Source: Halictus rubicundus
Lineage: Eukaryota > Arthropoda > Insecta > Hymenoptera > Halictidae
Direction of reading: 5' to 3'
NCBI RefSeq assembly: GCF_050948215.1
Contig: NC_135161.1
Coordinates: forward strand, 4,973,411 to 5,037,410
Length of the DNA stretch: 64,000 bases
The notes beneath the pieces were generated by a model that saw only the letters and a list, made by a program, of their open reading frames with translations, was not told the origin of the DNA and did no database searches. The position numbers were made by a program, and so were the translations under genes. Positions 43,103 through 55,194 of the stretch are shown one piece after another. Position 1 is the stretch's first letter. Each line of letters starts with the position of its first letter.

Positions 43103-45150
43103 CGGCCTTTTAAAGATTTGTCAAAAAGTGAATGGTCGCGCCCCTGGCGACGCGCACACCCCCCTACGAAGAGGGTGGTATTCTCACGATCCCCGTGGAA
43201 AGTAATTCTCTATAAACGCATATAGTGCGAACGCATACAAGCCTCTGTATAACTATCTTTCCAAATACTTTCGCGCGCGTCTCCAACGAGAGAACGACGG
43301 GGAGGGGTGAGAACAACCCCGAGGACCGGAACCACGGTACGTTCGACCCTCGCACGCTTCGCGAACACCATTCTCAAGATCAGGATAACCCTCGTCGGCG
43401 GGCTAATATTCGATTCGGTTCGATCAACTACGTTCTACTCGTAATATCGTGTAAAATAAATAATTTAAGTCGGGACACGAGAAGTGAAATGCGTGTTCGA
43501 CGGTGCTCGAAACAGAGAAGCGTGCGAGGGGTTGAATTAGGGGTGTGTGCGCGGACAGAGAGGACACCGGTGGTCAAATCGAAAATTGTAAATGGCGAAC
43601 CAGGGCCGAATTCGCGATGGAAAATTGTGTCGGGCTGGTCTCGGGTACCGGTTCCAGATTCTCTAGCTCGAGACACGTCGCGGAAAAGGTCTCTTCGACA
43701 GAAGTGTTCGCGTCACCTATCTACCTCTCTTTGCTTTTTGCTTTTTGCTCTTTGCTCTACCTTTGATCCAATGATTCGAAAGAACGAGAGCTCTACCGTG
43801 TAGTACAGTACCTTAAGAGTTACGCATTTACAAAAAGACTGCGGGAGGGAAACGAAGATTCCTTTCTGGGGGGGGGGGGGGGGGAATGATCTTTCGAACA
43901 GAACGATTACTTGAATTCCGTCTCGCGCGATCAAGACCTAGGCGATCGATCCCCGGACGGGGGTTTTCATTTTTTCTTTTTTTCACCTCTCTCTCTCGTT
44001 TCGTTCCTTTCTCGATGCTCTCCTTCTTCCTCATCCTATACCGCGCCGTCTGTCCGCTTGTCGGCCCTTCCAGCCCCCTCGCGATCATTTTACATCCTTG
44101 TCGGATCCGCTTGGAAATTCTTCTCGATCCTCCGGAACCCCTCGATCGACGTGGCGTCGGTCGCTCGATTCTCGGACGAGATCGTTCGATAAAAAGCGAC
44201 GGAATCGTTTAATCGTTAACGGGACCCTTCTGGTCTGCGAAGATCTTGTGCTCCTCGTAATTTGCGAGATGGAATTCGAGAAGCTGTTGTCGTCAAGAAT
44301 TTTCTACGCTTTATATCCAAACCACGTGATAAGGGCGGACCGATTTTTTACCAGTTTGGATAAACGAAGTTCTAGCGTGTTTTAAAGACAAAGGGTTGGT
44401 CCGAGACTGAACAGATTCTGAGAAACGGCCGACGACTTCCCAAATTTAGTGTGCGGTCATAAAATTCATAAAATTTAACGCGATCGTTGTTACTAGACTG
44501 CCGATTCGATGCACGCGCGATAGAGGTGAGTTCAAAATTGTATTATTCTTTCAAACGATTGAAGAAGGAAAAAGATTTTTCTCCTCGGCTCCCGTTTCTC
44601 GCGATCGCGATGCGCACGCATGGTTTTCGTCTCGCAGAGCAGTCTAATCGTTACCATTTTATTTACTTCAATATATCGCTCTTCGCGATGATCTTTCAGC
44701 GATAGTTTCAGGATCTGTTCTGACTTGGACCGTTCTTGAAACCTTTGTTGCAACACCCCCCTCGATCGTGTCGTTTCCGTGCGAAAGGGTTCGAAGAAGG
44801 GTTGAACGGGATCAGTAGATCGTGAGATTTGATTCGACACCGAGAGGGAGGCAGGAGATCCTCGAGGAAAATCGTCGGCGTCGGTCGATCGGTGAGGGTG
44901 CGTGTCCTTCGAGAAGGGACACGGTGTCGAAGCGGTGTTCAAAGGGTTCCCGAAGGGTGCGATTTGATTTTCCGAGGCGACCGAGCGACAACACCGAGCG
45001 GTACCGAGTGATCGAGATACGTCCTCGAGGAATCGGCGGCCTGGGGTTGATCGTTCGATCGTGAGGGGACGCTGGAAGGGTGGACGGGGCGAGAAAGACG
45101 GCCGATTGCAGCCGCGATCTCAGCTGTCGGTGTCCCGGGTCGCAGCGGTT

Positions 45151-45341
45151 TTACCAGAGGCCGGATGAGAATCCACCGGGTGGGACGCGTGTGCGACCGC
45201 CTCCTGGTGCCTTCGCCGCCGGCGACGAGTCGCTCGATTTATCGCCGATGCTCGAGCTTGAGCTGGACGTCCCGTTTTGCACGGCCGCCGGCCCGTTGTT
45301 CTGCGACTCCGCGTATCCAGTCCCAGTCACCGGATTCCCAT
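45151..45341 (-). CDS. Jupiter: Jupiter, last coding exon
   Basis: On the - strand, after TTTTTCGCAG the exon encodes GNPVTGTGYAESQNNGP, a serine-rich middle, and the C-terminal motif RVPPGGFSSGLW followed by TAA. The NPVTG and PPGG(F/Y)SSG.W motifs are the hallmarks of the Jupiter/HN1 (JPT) family, whose insect member binds microtubules. The exon starts with two bases that complete the codon left open by the donor of the exon at 56981-57390, so the two join in frame. The intron between them is 11.6 kb and full of MITEs; alternative exons inside it cannot be excluded. The 3' UTR runs toward Msh6. Confidence 0.85.
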
Positions 45342-45787
45342 CTGCGAAAAATCACGGTCGTTCGTAAGTACCATGGCAAATCATTCGCGCAGTCGTCGCC
45401 GAAGTCGTCTTTCTTCCTGGCCACCTCACCGCAGAGGACCAGGCTCCGACAACTTGGCCACTCTGATGCTAGCTCCACGCTATGCCAACCTGCTCAAATG
45501 GACGCCAATGCCAACATGTATGTGGCATTGAATATCCGGTTGGTCATTGTTTATATTGCTGAGGGATTTTATTCCCTAAAGCGGAAGACTTTGAGCGGAC
45601 GTGGCAACCTGTCGTCAAGTACGTTGGATGCTGGACTGATTGTGCGGAGATAGCATCAGAGCGTTTTCGTATCGTTCGGTTTTTACCATCCGATTGACAA
45701 ATGAATGCCGCCCGATTACTAGACTGCCGATGTTTATGCAAAATAACAGTGAAAGATGCGGAAGTTCGGAACAGGAAAATTCCTGTT

Positions 45788-46117
45788 GTGTGTGAATTAA
45801 TTCGGTCCGTTTGGCGGTGAATTGCTTTACCGTGTCATTTGCTGACCTCTAATATCTGCAAAAGGCTTTATCTGGACGATAAATTAATTATCCCCACTAC
45901 TGCGGGGTGTACCCCGTGAGGGGCCTCGAACGCCGAGAGGAGTGTAAACATAACTCGGCTCGGGTATGTCTCTTGGATGAAAAAATGACGCTAGTAAGAT
46001 CCATGTTGTGGACATATATCGAGAATTCACTGTACTTCGATTAGTGTACTTTTTCGTGTTTTTTCGCCACAAAGTCTTTTCTGGAAGAAAAAAAACGGAC
46101 CGAATTAATTCACACAC
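45788..46117. mobile_element. Inverted-repeat element with a nested mariner-type MITE remnant
   Basis: Ends TGTGTGAATTAATTCGG and its complement (45788 and 46117), about 24 bp of pairing through GTCCGTTT. Inside, 45885-46032 is a copy of the GTATAC-hairpin MITE (ATTATCCCCACTACTGCGG to ATCGAGAATTCACTG) whose left end is lost. Confidence 0.65.
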
Positions 46118-46261
46118 CTAATACAAATAGTATGATCGTGTTATTATATAGGGTGTTCCAAAAATGTTGAACTCCATTGAAAGAGGAGGTTCCCGGAGTT
46201 TTTTGAAGTAATTTTTTCGCTTTCAAAAATGTTCTCCGCGGCTTTGTTAAGGAGTTATTAA

Positions 46262-47781
46262 CACTAAACTTGCCGTGCCTTAGAAGTAACTGATACTTGT
46301 TGCCTTCTAAAAATGACGAGATTGAATTCGAGGACCATAACTGTTATAACCAAAAAGAAAAAAAGTCATGGAATAACAAGTATTTCATCGACTAAAATCG
46401 TATTGGTTACAAATAAGGATTGGTAAATGATATCGTTGAGAGAAATTCATTTCGGTCACTTATAACAGTTATAAATGAGAGGAGTTCATTTCAATCGCTC
46501 ATAACACTTATCAATGGGACAAGTTCATTTCGATCACTCATAACAGTTATTAATGAGAGAAGTTCATTTCGAACGCTCATAACAATTATTAAATAGTACA
46601 ACTTTCAAATGGTAGACAATTAATTATTTAATCAATTTTTTATTCATAAAATTAATTGCTACAATAAAAATTTAATGTGACAAACACGAGTTTTTCCAAA
46701 TTTTCTCCTGACAAATTACACCGCAAATCATCTAACGTTAATTTTAGAGTATATTATAACTATATTTCCGATTTTCCCATTTGAAAAAATTTTGAAAAAT
46801 TCTTTTTCAGATTTTGTGTCGTCCTTATGGTCTGTTGATTCGTCTTGTTCTTCGAAACCTTCTCAATGAATTTTACAGGCTTGCTCCATTCGAAAAAGAG
46901 TAGACAACTCGATAATTAAATAAGTAACTGAAATGAATTTTCTCATCAGTAATTATTATGAACAAGTGAAAAGAAATTCGATCATCGAGCAAACGAAATA
47001 AATTTTCTCATTGATAACTGTTATTAGCGATCGAAATAAGTTTCTCTCATTGATAACTGTCATGAACGATCGAAATGAACTCCTCTTATCGATAACTGCT
47101 TTGAGAAATTGAAACAGTTTTTCTTCATCGATAATAGTTATCAAGTTATTTTTTAACCCCTTAACGCACAGTTTTTTTTTTAAACCAGCCAAAAAAAAAA
47201 ATCAATTTTTGGTGGAGAATTTTGATATACTGCGCTTTTGATCCATGGAAAAAGGCTATATTTTATTCTTGAATAAATAAATGTTATAGCTTACAATCCC
47301 ATGTAAATGATAAATATCAATAAAACGATTTTTTTTTCTTTGCTTTCACATTGTTATTTTCAATTCTCGATTATATTCGAGTGTGAAAAATTATAGCAGC
47401 ATAAAATACAACGCCGCTCGAATTATCTCGAGTGTGCACAGTTTGGCCTGTTTAGCGCGCTCGAATTAACTCGAGCGTACAAGTTAAGGGGTTAATCATT
47501 TTGTTCTTCAAATTTTTGTCTTTACATTTTGTGTAGATTATCATAAATTTCAATAATAATCGACTTTTCATTAATGATTTTTATCGTAGAAAATTTTAGA
47601 ATAACTGTTATTTTTGGTCTCCGATTGAATTCATTTAGATTTTGTGCGGTTCGTGTTATAATATATGCTCTACTGAATATATTTATTTCCCAAGAATTTT
47701 CCAAGAATCTTTGAAATTTCAGTAATTGTAAAATAAAAAATCTGGAACCGGTCATATTGACCGGCGGTGGTAGGTTTAGTG
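46262..47781. mobile_element. TTAA-type element nested in the previous one
   Basis: Starts CACTAAACTTGCCGTGCC after TTAA (46258-46261) and ends GGTGGTAGGTTTAGTG before TTAG (47782-47785). The palindrome CCGGTCATATTGACCGG is just inside the right end. The interior matches 53090-53585 in reverse and has tandem units of about 38 bp (GAGAGAAGTTCATTTCG, TCATAACAGTTAT) at 46430-46590 and, inverted, at 46975-47145. Confidence 0.75.
47157..47491. mobile_element. Third-level TTAA element (CCCCTTAAC ends)
   Basis: Flanked by TTAA at 47153-47156 and 47492-47495; ends CCCCTTAACGC and the complement of GTTAAGGGG. Near the right end is the palindrome CTCGAATTAACTCGAG. The related sequence near 53240-53260 lacks it (GATCAAACTGATTAAA), giving a probable empty site. 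Confidence 0.7.
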
Positions 47782-48019
47782 TTAGCGAAAAACACGGACC
47801 AATCACAGCGCGGCTATAGCGGACGGATTCCCACTCGGCCAATGGCAACGTCGCGCTCAATGAGATCCGTCGCCGAGCTGACCTGATTGGCCCGTGTTTT
47901 TCGTTAATAACTCCTAAACAAATCCGCGGAGAGCATTTTCGTAAAGGAAAAAGTGACTTCAAATGACCCCAGTAACCTCCCCCTTCAAGGAGGCACAACA
48001 TTTTTGGGACACCTTCTAC

Positions 48020-49205
48020 ACTCTAGGAGTTCATTGTTTTATGTTGCACGTACTGGTTGTCCTCCTAACCTCTAAACGCATAAACTCCGCAGTCCAGTTA
48101 CGGTGATCCTTTGCATTCCTGTTTTTTCTTTTTATACCGATACTACAATAATGATTTCACGAGTTTGATATCTTTCGAATACATAGAAGAAATATTGTTA
48201 CGTGTCGTGGATCGTAGTCGAACAGATTGATACAGCTACCGGTACAGTTCGATATTTTCCAGTGTCGGCATGCAATAATTCTCAGGCTGGTAAAAAAATA
48301 CAGAAAAGGCGGCGGCTCGGTCGAACGAGTTTCACGGAAAAATGTGAAATCCGTGCGCGATCGCCGTGTCACGTTCTCCGTTCCCAGCACGGCGAGCTGA
48401 TAGAGCTCACTGTGTCTAACACTGTCATAGAGATAACGAGATTTCACGAGCGCGCTCGCGCACGCTGACGTTTCGCGAACCCTCGATTTTTCGATCTACA
48501 TATCCACAGGTTTTTTACAATCTTTTCTGCTGGTTCTTTCTCCTGGTCGGTTTTTGCTGTTGTTCTTTTCGTTCTTTTTTTCTCTCTCGTTCCGAGTTCC
48601 TTTCGCGAACAGATATCGAGGGTTGGAGATGGAGGAGAGGGGGAGGGGGAGGAGGAGAAGTTGGCCGAGGGGAAAGGTAATTTACTCGACAGGCAATTAA
48701 GCGTAAAATGGAAGGAGCAACCAGTCGGGTTCGATGCACTGATAAAAAAAGAGAAAAAGATACACGAGAGCTACTCGAGAGGAACTTAGGCTACGCAAGA
48801 CAAGAAATGCGTGTTTTCTATCGTGTAGAAAAACGAACTTACCGTGTTCCCTATTATCGTGCTATATGCGTTGACCTACGTACGTGAAAACTCCGCCGAA
48901 CGGAGAGTTGCTCGAGTCCTTGGGCTCGAGACGAGTCTCGAGATTCGAGCAAGTCTCCGGCGAATCGATGATCCGCGGCGGCAAGGTCATAGGAGATCGT
49001 CCGAGGTTCAAGGGAATCGCATTTGATCGAGGGAGGAGGGAGAGAGTGTTCCGATGGACTAAACTAATCGATGGTTAAAAACGTGAACAAAATTTGGACT
49101 CGCGAGAAATCGGCTATTGTCAAGGTAAATCAAACCGTCTCGAATAAATGCAAACTTTCATATCAAATGTTTAGGAGCGTGCGACGAGGGTTGCAAAATC
49201 AAATA
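48020..49205. other. Jupiter intron, no element recognised
   Basis: Short frames only, with purine-rich runs near 48630-48660. Nothing recognised on either strand. Confidence 0.4.
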
Positions 49206-49207
49206 TA

Positions 49208-49386
49208 CAGTGATTTCTCTATATATGTCGCGGAAGCCTGGATGATAAACGTCGCTGAATTATCCCCGCTACCGCGGGATATACCCCGGGAATTCCCCGA
49301 GGATTAGAAACATAACTCGGCTCGGAAACGTCTCCTGTACGATACATGACGCTGGCGTGTTGTTGACATATATCGAGAATTCACTG
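49208..49386. mobile_element. Mariner-type MITE with GTATAC hairpin
   Basis: Ends CAGTGATTTCTCTATATA and TATATCGAGAATTCACTG. The core is ATTATCCCCGCTACCGCGGG then ATATACCCC. It is preceded by TA. Confidence 0.8.
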
Positions 49387-49818
49387 CAATTACACTCGAA
49401 AACCAATCAATTTCACACTCTAGACGGAAAGAAAATAGAGAACAGAAAGGAAAGAGAGACTGCGAGAGCGATGAAGAAGATCGATCAGATAGGAGAGTAG
49501 GGGTGTGAGAGGGGGAGATAGAGATAAGGGGGGGGGGGGGTTGGGGGGTGTAAAATAATGGGATCACGATGGCTTGGTGGCTGAAAGAAGATCATTGGTC
49601 GGTTCGGTCGGATAATATGAGCAAAAACTGGTGGCAGACGTTACCTCGACACCTTCGTGCGCTGCGCCTGATCGGCGTCACGTCAACTCCGTCGCCGGTG
49701 ACCGGGTTGCGCGTTATGCAAGACGATCCACCTGCCAGGTGTGTTTTCGAGCGAGTAGGAAGGCACAGAGGACGGCAGATCACGGGCCGGTGCACGCGAA
49801 AGCGACACGCACCAGAAT

Positions 49819-49901
49819 TCACCACCACCACCACCACCACCACCACCACCACCATCACCATCATCACCATCATCAACATCATCATCATCATCATCAACCA
49901 C
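49819..49901. repeat. CAC/CAT microsatellite
   Basis: A (CAC)n run passing into (CAT)n. It keeps several frames open (histidine, threonine and isoleucine runs) that are artefacts. Confidence 0.95.
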
Positions 49902-50195
49902 CCCCATGCACCGTCAAACGCCGTGGCAAACAAAAACACCCGCAAACCGGCACCCAATCGTGAGAATCGTGTTAGTGCACGGCGGCCATTGCGAACGAAC
50001 CGCCCGAGACATCGGAAAATCTATCTAAGCTTCTATCATACCGATCATACAAATCTGCAAACTGGACTGTCACGTTTCTATTGCTTTTTTCGTTTGCTAA
50101 GAAATTGAATTTTCTGGAGAAAGCTTCGAACTCTTTTGAAATCGTTGCAAAATGATTGTGCAGTTCAATTACATTCTCATGGGTAGCTCTATTAA

Positions 50196-50266
50196 CCCTT
50201 TGCACTCGGAGGTCCCCTCTACGGGGACATTATGAGTATAGAATCGATGGCTCCGTGTGCAAAGAG
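50196..50266. mobile_element. 71-bp TTAA mini-element
   Basis: CCCTTTGCACTCGGAGG to CCGTGTGCAAAGAG between TTAA at 50192-50195 and at 50267-50270. It contains the palindrome GTCCCCTCTACGGGGAC. Its ends match the larger element at 60747-62874. Confidence 0.75.
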
Positions 50267-50270
50267 TTAA

Positions 50271-50483
50271 CCCTATGGTACAGTTAGCGTAATTGTGACG
50301 TTATTGCAACAGAAACAGATTTAAGTTCAAATTCAGTTCAAATCTCATACGATTTTTAGTCTAAGATGTGCTTCAATAAAGATGTTTATTTAATAATTGC
50401 TGATGGCAATATTTTTATAATTTCAGTAATTGTGAAAGACAAATTAGGAACCAGTCGTTTTGACTGGTTCGGTAATTGTAGTG
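50271..50483. mobile_element. TTAA-type MITE sharing its target with the mini-element
   Basis: Same family as 58901-59114: AATTTCAGTAATTGTGAAAG, the palindrome CCAGTCGTTTTGACTGG, then GGTAATTGTAGTG and TTAA at 50484-50487. The left end is diverged and abuts the TTAA of the neighbouring element. Confidence 0.7.
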
Positions 50484-50535
50484 TTAAGATGCTGCTTTGA
50501 CCGTAAGATTGGTATGTGTCAATTATCCTGTAGAC

Positions 50536-51142
50536 GAGGCATGTCAAACACGGGGCCCACAATGGTGGTTTTTTTAACTTTCGACAACAGTGGATTTCTT
50601 AAAATTAAAATTATAAACACGTACGTGTGTTAGATCGAATTATGAACAGTCTGATTTTGGAGAGTTGAGACCCGATGTGCGTAGTGGCATATGGGCAATT
50701 GTTTATTTGTATGTTATTTCGTAAGAAAATTTTAGTGAAAATTTATTATAAAGATTAAGTTTACGGTAAAATTATTTGAGTGTGAATTTTTATATTGGAC
50801 TTATTTATAAATGGTAATTTTAGGGAGAGTTTGAGTGGGTTTTTCTAAGAAAAAGGGAATTTTTCTAAAACTTATACTAATTGCTTATTTTATGCAATGA
50901 AAACAATAAGAAATAAAAAAAATGAAGCTTTCTTTAGTAAATATTTTTGATAAAATTGAATTTTAGGGGGACTGATTTAAATTAAAAATATTACAAATGC
51001 ATGTTATTTTGCATGTGTAACTGCAATGTTAATAATAAAAACGTGTTTCTTCTTTAATTCGAATCTTTTTTTTGAATACGGCTGCCGAATTAATTTATAA
51101 TATTTACTGAGACTCTTGGTGGTAAACGAGTTTGACATGCCT
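50536..51142. mobile_element. hAT-type non-autonomous element, 8-bp target duplication
   Basis: Ends GAGGCATGTCAAACACG and the complement of TTTGACATGCCTG, flanked by CTGTAGAC at 50528-50535 and 51143-51150. AT-rich interior, about 607 bp, no coding frame. Confidence 0.85.
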
Positions 51143-51245
51143 GCTGTAGACTCTCCCGAATACAACAGTGTATTATTCAACAATTTTACGAACGTTCGTT
51201 TAAAAAGATGTTCGAAGAGCCATTTTCTAGGACGTTCTTTTAAGG

Positions 51246-51545
51246 CAATGATGGCGAACCTATGACCCCGCGGATCAAACACTGACCCATGAAGGTTTTT
51301 TAAATGACCCACGCGTTGATTTTTATAAACTTATCTTTTATACCATAAAAGAGAGAACAATCAAAAATATTAAAAAATTACGGTTTTTCTGTCAACAAAT
51401 TCTCGCTGTTTCCAAATTATTGGTACCCTTTTTTATCACCCCCTTCCCCCCTCCAAATGACACAACCGACTCAGTGACGGGCAAGTATTAAAAAAAAACA
51501 ATGAACAAAATTTGACCTACTTCTCAAAACGGTTCGCCATCGCTG
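51246..51545. mobile_element. hAT-type MITE, 8-bp target duplication
   Basis: Ends CAATGATGGCGAACC and GGTTCGCCATCGCTG, flanked by TTTTAAGG and TTTTAAGC (seven of eight bases match). About 300 bp, non-coding. Confidence 0.8.
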
Positions 51546-51549
51546 TTTT

Positions 51550-52730
51550 AAGCCTTAATTTGTAAGGTCGTTTTCACAGGAATTTGTGGGCACCGTGTCA
51601 CAGATTTGATTTCCGATGTCTCGGGTCCTGTTCGTCCATGCGAAATCAAAACGGTTATGGGAGGGACGAGAAACCAAGTGTTACGCTACGCTAGAAGTGT
51701 GTGAAACGGGGCAAGCAGAAGCGAACGTAACAGCAAAAGGAAACCAACGATAACAACCAACCGATAACAACATTGTCGGAACAGAAAGAACAGAAACAAA
51801 CGAGATTCGATCACGCGTCAGACACAGGCATGGGTATATCTACATATTCAACTGCTGGGTGAAATCATAGAAACAATTCAAGGTTGGTGGATGTTTGTTA
51901 ATGATCGTTGTCGAGTTACGCAACAACAGAAAATCACGAGACATTTCCGATTGACGTGTTTCGAAAACAGACGGACGCGATACGGACTATTTCTCGTGCT
52001 ACGTCTCTCGTGAAACACGCTATAGTAATCTCGCAGACGACCGAAGAGAATGGGCGCGAGAATGCTACAACGGCAAACGCGGGAGAAATAATTTGCTGCG
52101 AAACTGTCGCGAATAATAGGACAACATCGATCGACCGAAAACCTTCGCGGTCGCGCTTATGAGATTGCCCGGCGAGCGATAAATTTAATACTCTCCGCGA
52201 ACCAAGCACAGCGAGCAAATAATTAACAAAAGAAACGAGCGCAGGTGTAGGGGTCGCTAAGTATAATGCTAGCCAAAAGTATTCGGGGTTGATGAGAGAC
52301 CGTCGATCGGAAACGGGCGGGCATTCGAACATCATTGATTAATCCTCTCATGAATCTGATTAATTCTGGATAATTGGAACGTGCTTGGAAATCAAGCCGA
52401 ATAAACACTCGAATATAATGAAAATCTTTGTTCATATAATGAGAGAAATATGCATTCGTTAATTAAGATTAGGTTTACGGGTTCTAATATTTTTCATTTA
52501 CGATTATTGAGATTGTGAAGATCCATCTACGTGGAATTACTCAACAAATTTATTTCTTCGGGTATATATTATTTAAAAAATGGCTAAAAATTTGGATAGA
52601 CAAATTCTTTTTATTTTTATAAAAAAATGTAGAACACGCACTTTTAGTGCTCCGTACCCTGGTGTTAATGACGGTATCACCAGATTCTAATGTTATGGTC
52701 AGTTTTTTTCTCTGAAAGTATTGAGAAGCA
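51550..52730. other. Jupiter intron, no element recognised
   Basis: Only short frames. No inverted ends or known protein similarity seen. Confidence 0.4.
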
Positions 52731-52734
52731 TCTT

Positions 52735-53787
52735 CAGGATGTTCGACTACAGGTGTGAGGTAATTTAAGGGGTGGTTCTCCATGACAATATAAGACGAAA
52801 ATGAAGAGTACAAAAATTGTGATTTCGGCTTCGTTTTTTAATCATTAACATTTAAAAATCCGCCTAAAATGCGGCAACCTGGTCAACAGAGGTATACGTA
52901 AGAAGAAGTCACCTAAATTCGGCGTTCAATTGGGTCATTCCACGTGTATTTTCGGTCTTAGCCGAATTATTGGCTATAGTGTGTGAAAGCCTAACCATTA
53001 GGTACGAGCGAGGACCCCTTTGATCAGGGACCAAAAATAACAGTATATTCTAAAATTTTCTACGACAAAAAACAATAATAAAAAGGTGATTATTATTGGT
53101 AATTCAAGATAATCTTCACCAGGGATCAAAAATAACAGTTATTCTAAAATTTTCTACGATAAAAATCATGAATAAAAGGTTGATTATTATTGTAATTTAA
53201 AATAATCTACATAACAAAATATAAAGACAAAAACTCGAAGATCAAACTGATTAAAAAATATCGATTTTTATCATTTTGGTTACAAATAATCGTTATTAGT
53301 GTTCAAAAAATTGGATCCTCCTCGATAACTGTTATCGACGAAGAAAAACTGTTTCGATTTCTCAAAGCAGTTATCAATGAGAGAAGTTCATTTCGATCAC
53401 TCAACTTCTCCCATCGATAACTGTTATAAGTGTTTGAAATGAATTGATCTCAACGATAAAATTTACCAACAAGAGAACAAATTTTCTGTTACTTATAAAC
53501 CTTATTTGCAACCAATACGATTTTAGTCGATGAAATACTTGTTATTCCATGACTTTTTCCTTGTTGGTTATAACAGTTATGGTCCCTGTCTTTGACTGTC
53601 GCGCGCCTTTGTGACGTAAGCAACGTACACCTCTGTTGGCCGGGTTGCCGCATTTTAGGCGGATTTTTAATTGATTATAACTAAGAAATGACGCCGAAAT
53701 CGCAATTTTTCTATTCTTCATTTTCGTCTTGTAACGTCTTGGAGAACCACCCCTTAAATTTTCTCCCACCTGCGGTCGAACACCTTG
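52735..53787. mobile_element. Composite inverted-repeat element
   Basis: The outer arms 52735-52905 and 53620-53787 pair (CAGGATGTTCGACTACAGG with its complement; AATTTAAGGGGTGGTTCTCC; AAATCCGCCTAAAATGCGG). Between them, 53030-53585 holds a related family: two tandem copies of about 95 bp (CCAAAAATAACAGT, AAATTTTCTACGA) and the TCATTTCGATCACT-type units shared with 46320-47650. Confidence 0.7.
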
Positions 53788-53789
53788 TA

Positions 53790-54170
53790 CAGTAGATTGT
53801 GGAATAGTATATAAGATAAAAATCGTCTGTACCGTGCTCGAAGCGATCAATAGCACTTCAAATGTAAGGAATCTCGAAAATTTGTCCGTGTCCGATCAAC
53901 CGGCAGAATCGCGATCATTTTCGGCAAACAATAGGCCAAATAATGGTCGATTCGGGGTCATCCCGAGCGGATAATAGCGTGTCGGGTAATGTGTCGTGTA
54001 ATCTACTAGATCGTGTCTCATTGCACACTTACGAAATCGTTTGATTCTCCTGAAAGCTGCTTGCGAACAGTTCAAGAGGACAGACTTCGGTGAAAGCCAT
54101 ATTTTAGCGGTTAATTCGTTCAACAAAATAAAACTGGGGTATACTTCGTTCGTGTCTCGCTAGCTCACGC

Positions 54171-54260
<90 letters not shown>

Positions 54261-55190
54261 AATAGAGAGTGTGTGTGTCTCGTTCGAGAGTGCACGATTC
54301 TCTGTGCAAGCGATCGAATGCTGCGCAAACAAGCAAGCGTAAAAGATTGGCTCGTCGTAGGTGTCCTACGATTGAACCGAGCCTCTTCGGCATCGATAAT
54401 CGATGAGGAAGAAGTATGTAACGTTAACGTGAATCCCGGGATAAAGGAGCCTGCGACACACAGAGACACAAGAGTATTTTTCTCTAGGTACAGATCACTC
54501 GAATACAGTGCGAGTTCGCGGACTATCGATCCTGGAACAAGCTTCGAAGAAGAACAGACTCGAAACGGCGAGTCGATGCCTCGGTCTTTCAAATTGGCAA
54601 AGAGGAACGTTCGCGAGACGTTCAAACCCGTCGCTGATTCCACGAGCTAGCGATGGGTTTGAGCGACGGGACCTCCTATCGAGGTAATACGATTATTCTC
54701 AGATATACGCGTGTCCATTTGCAAAGGCTGATGATGGACTAATTCCCATCTCGACTGAGATCCAGCTCGAGGGCAGTGGAAGAGAAAGATTTTACACGTT
54801 CGAAAGCGATTTAGAAGGTTAGAAAAGATTCGACGGTAACGGTGTGTGCCGCGGACACCTCGTTAAAGCCGCGTGATCCCTCGCGCTCGCACCGTACACC
54901 AAGTTCACCTGGGCCAGGATAGTGCTAGCTATCCGGGCTTCGGAGATAGAGAAATGGACAATCACTTGCATCAGCGATTCCACGCCAACGGCTTCAAATC
55001 ATTGTTGTCGAAGACAGACTATTCTTTTGTATGCGTTACCACCGCTCAACTCTAGATTCGGAGATATTCGTCGAGATATGTTTAACCAGTCAACTGTTTT
55101 TGACGAGTATACTCGTCATGAAGAAATGGCAATATTTTGTGTTACGACGGGTATACTCGTCATGCGTAAAAAGTAGTCAGAATTTGCTGT
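53790..55190. other. Jupiter intron with GA microsatellite, no gene
   Basis: A GA repeat lies at 54173-54252. Two copies of the hairpin word GACGAGTATACTCGTC or a close variant are at about 55100 and 55145. Frames over the microsatellite are artefacts. Confidence 0.5.
54173..54252. repeat. GA microsatellite
   Basis: About 80 bp of uninterrupted GA dinucleotides. Confidence 0.97.
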
Positions 55191-55194
55191 TTAA

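Larger units (their letters stand above)
41144..45150. other. Convergent 3' regions of Msh6 and Jupiter
   Basis: No further coding exon is recognised. Contains a TG/GT-rich tract at about 41745-41830, a CT microsatellite at 42276-42376, a G run at 43868-43884 and one mariner-type MITE (42968-43102). Much of it is probably Jupiter 3' UTR, which is an inference from position only. Confidence 0.5.
46151..48013. mobile_element. TA-type element (GGGTGTTCC ends) split by later insertions
   Basis: The left end GGGTGTTCCAAAAATGTTG and the right end CAACATTTTTGGGACACC pair, with further matches such as TTCTCCGCGG and AAGGAGTTATTAA. The body is interrupted by the TTAA element 46262-47781. The remainder (about 340 bp) is non-coding. 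Confidence 0.75.

Noticed and set aside
49569..50108. ORFs with histidine, threonine or isoleucine runs
   Set aside because: Created by the CAC/CAT microsatellite.
54104..54643. 179-codon ORF with a serine-leucine run
   Set aside because: Created by the GA microsatellite.
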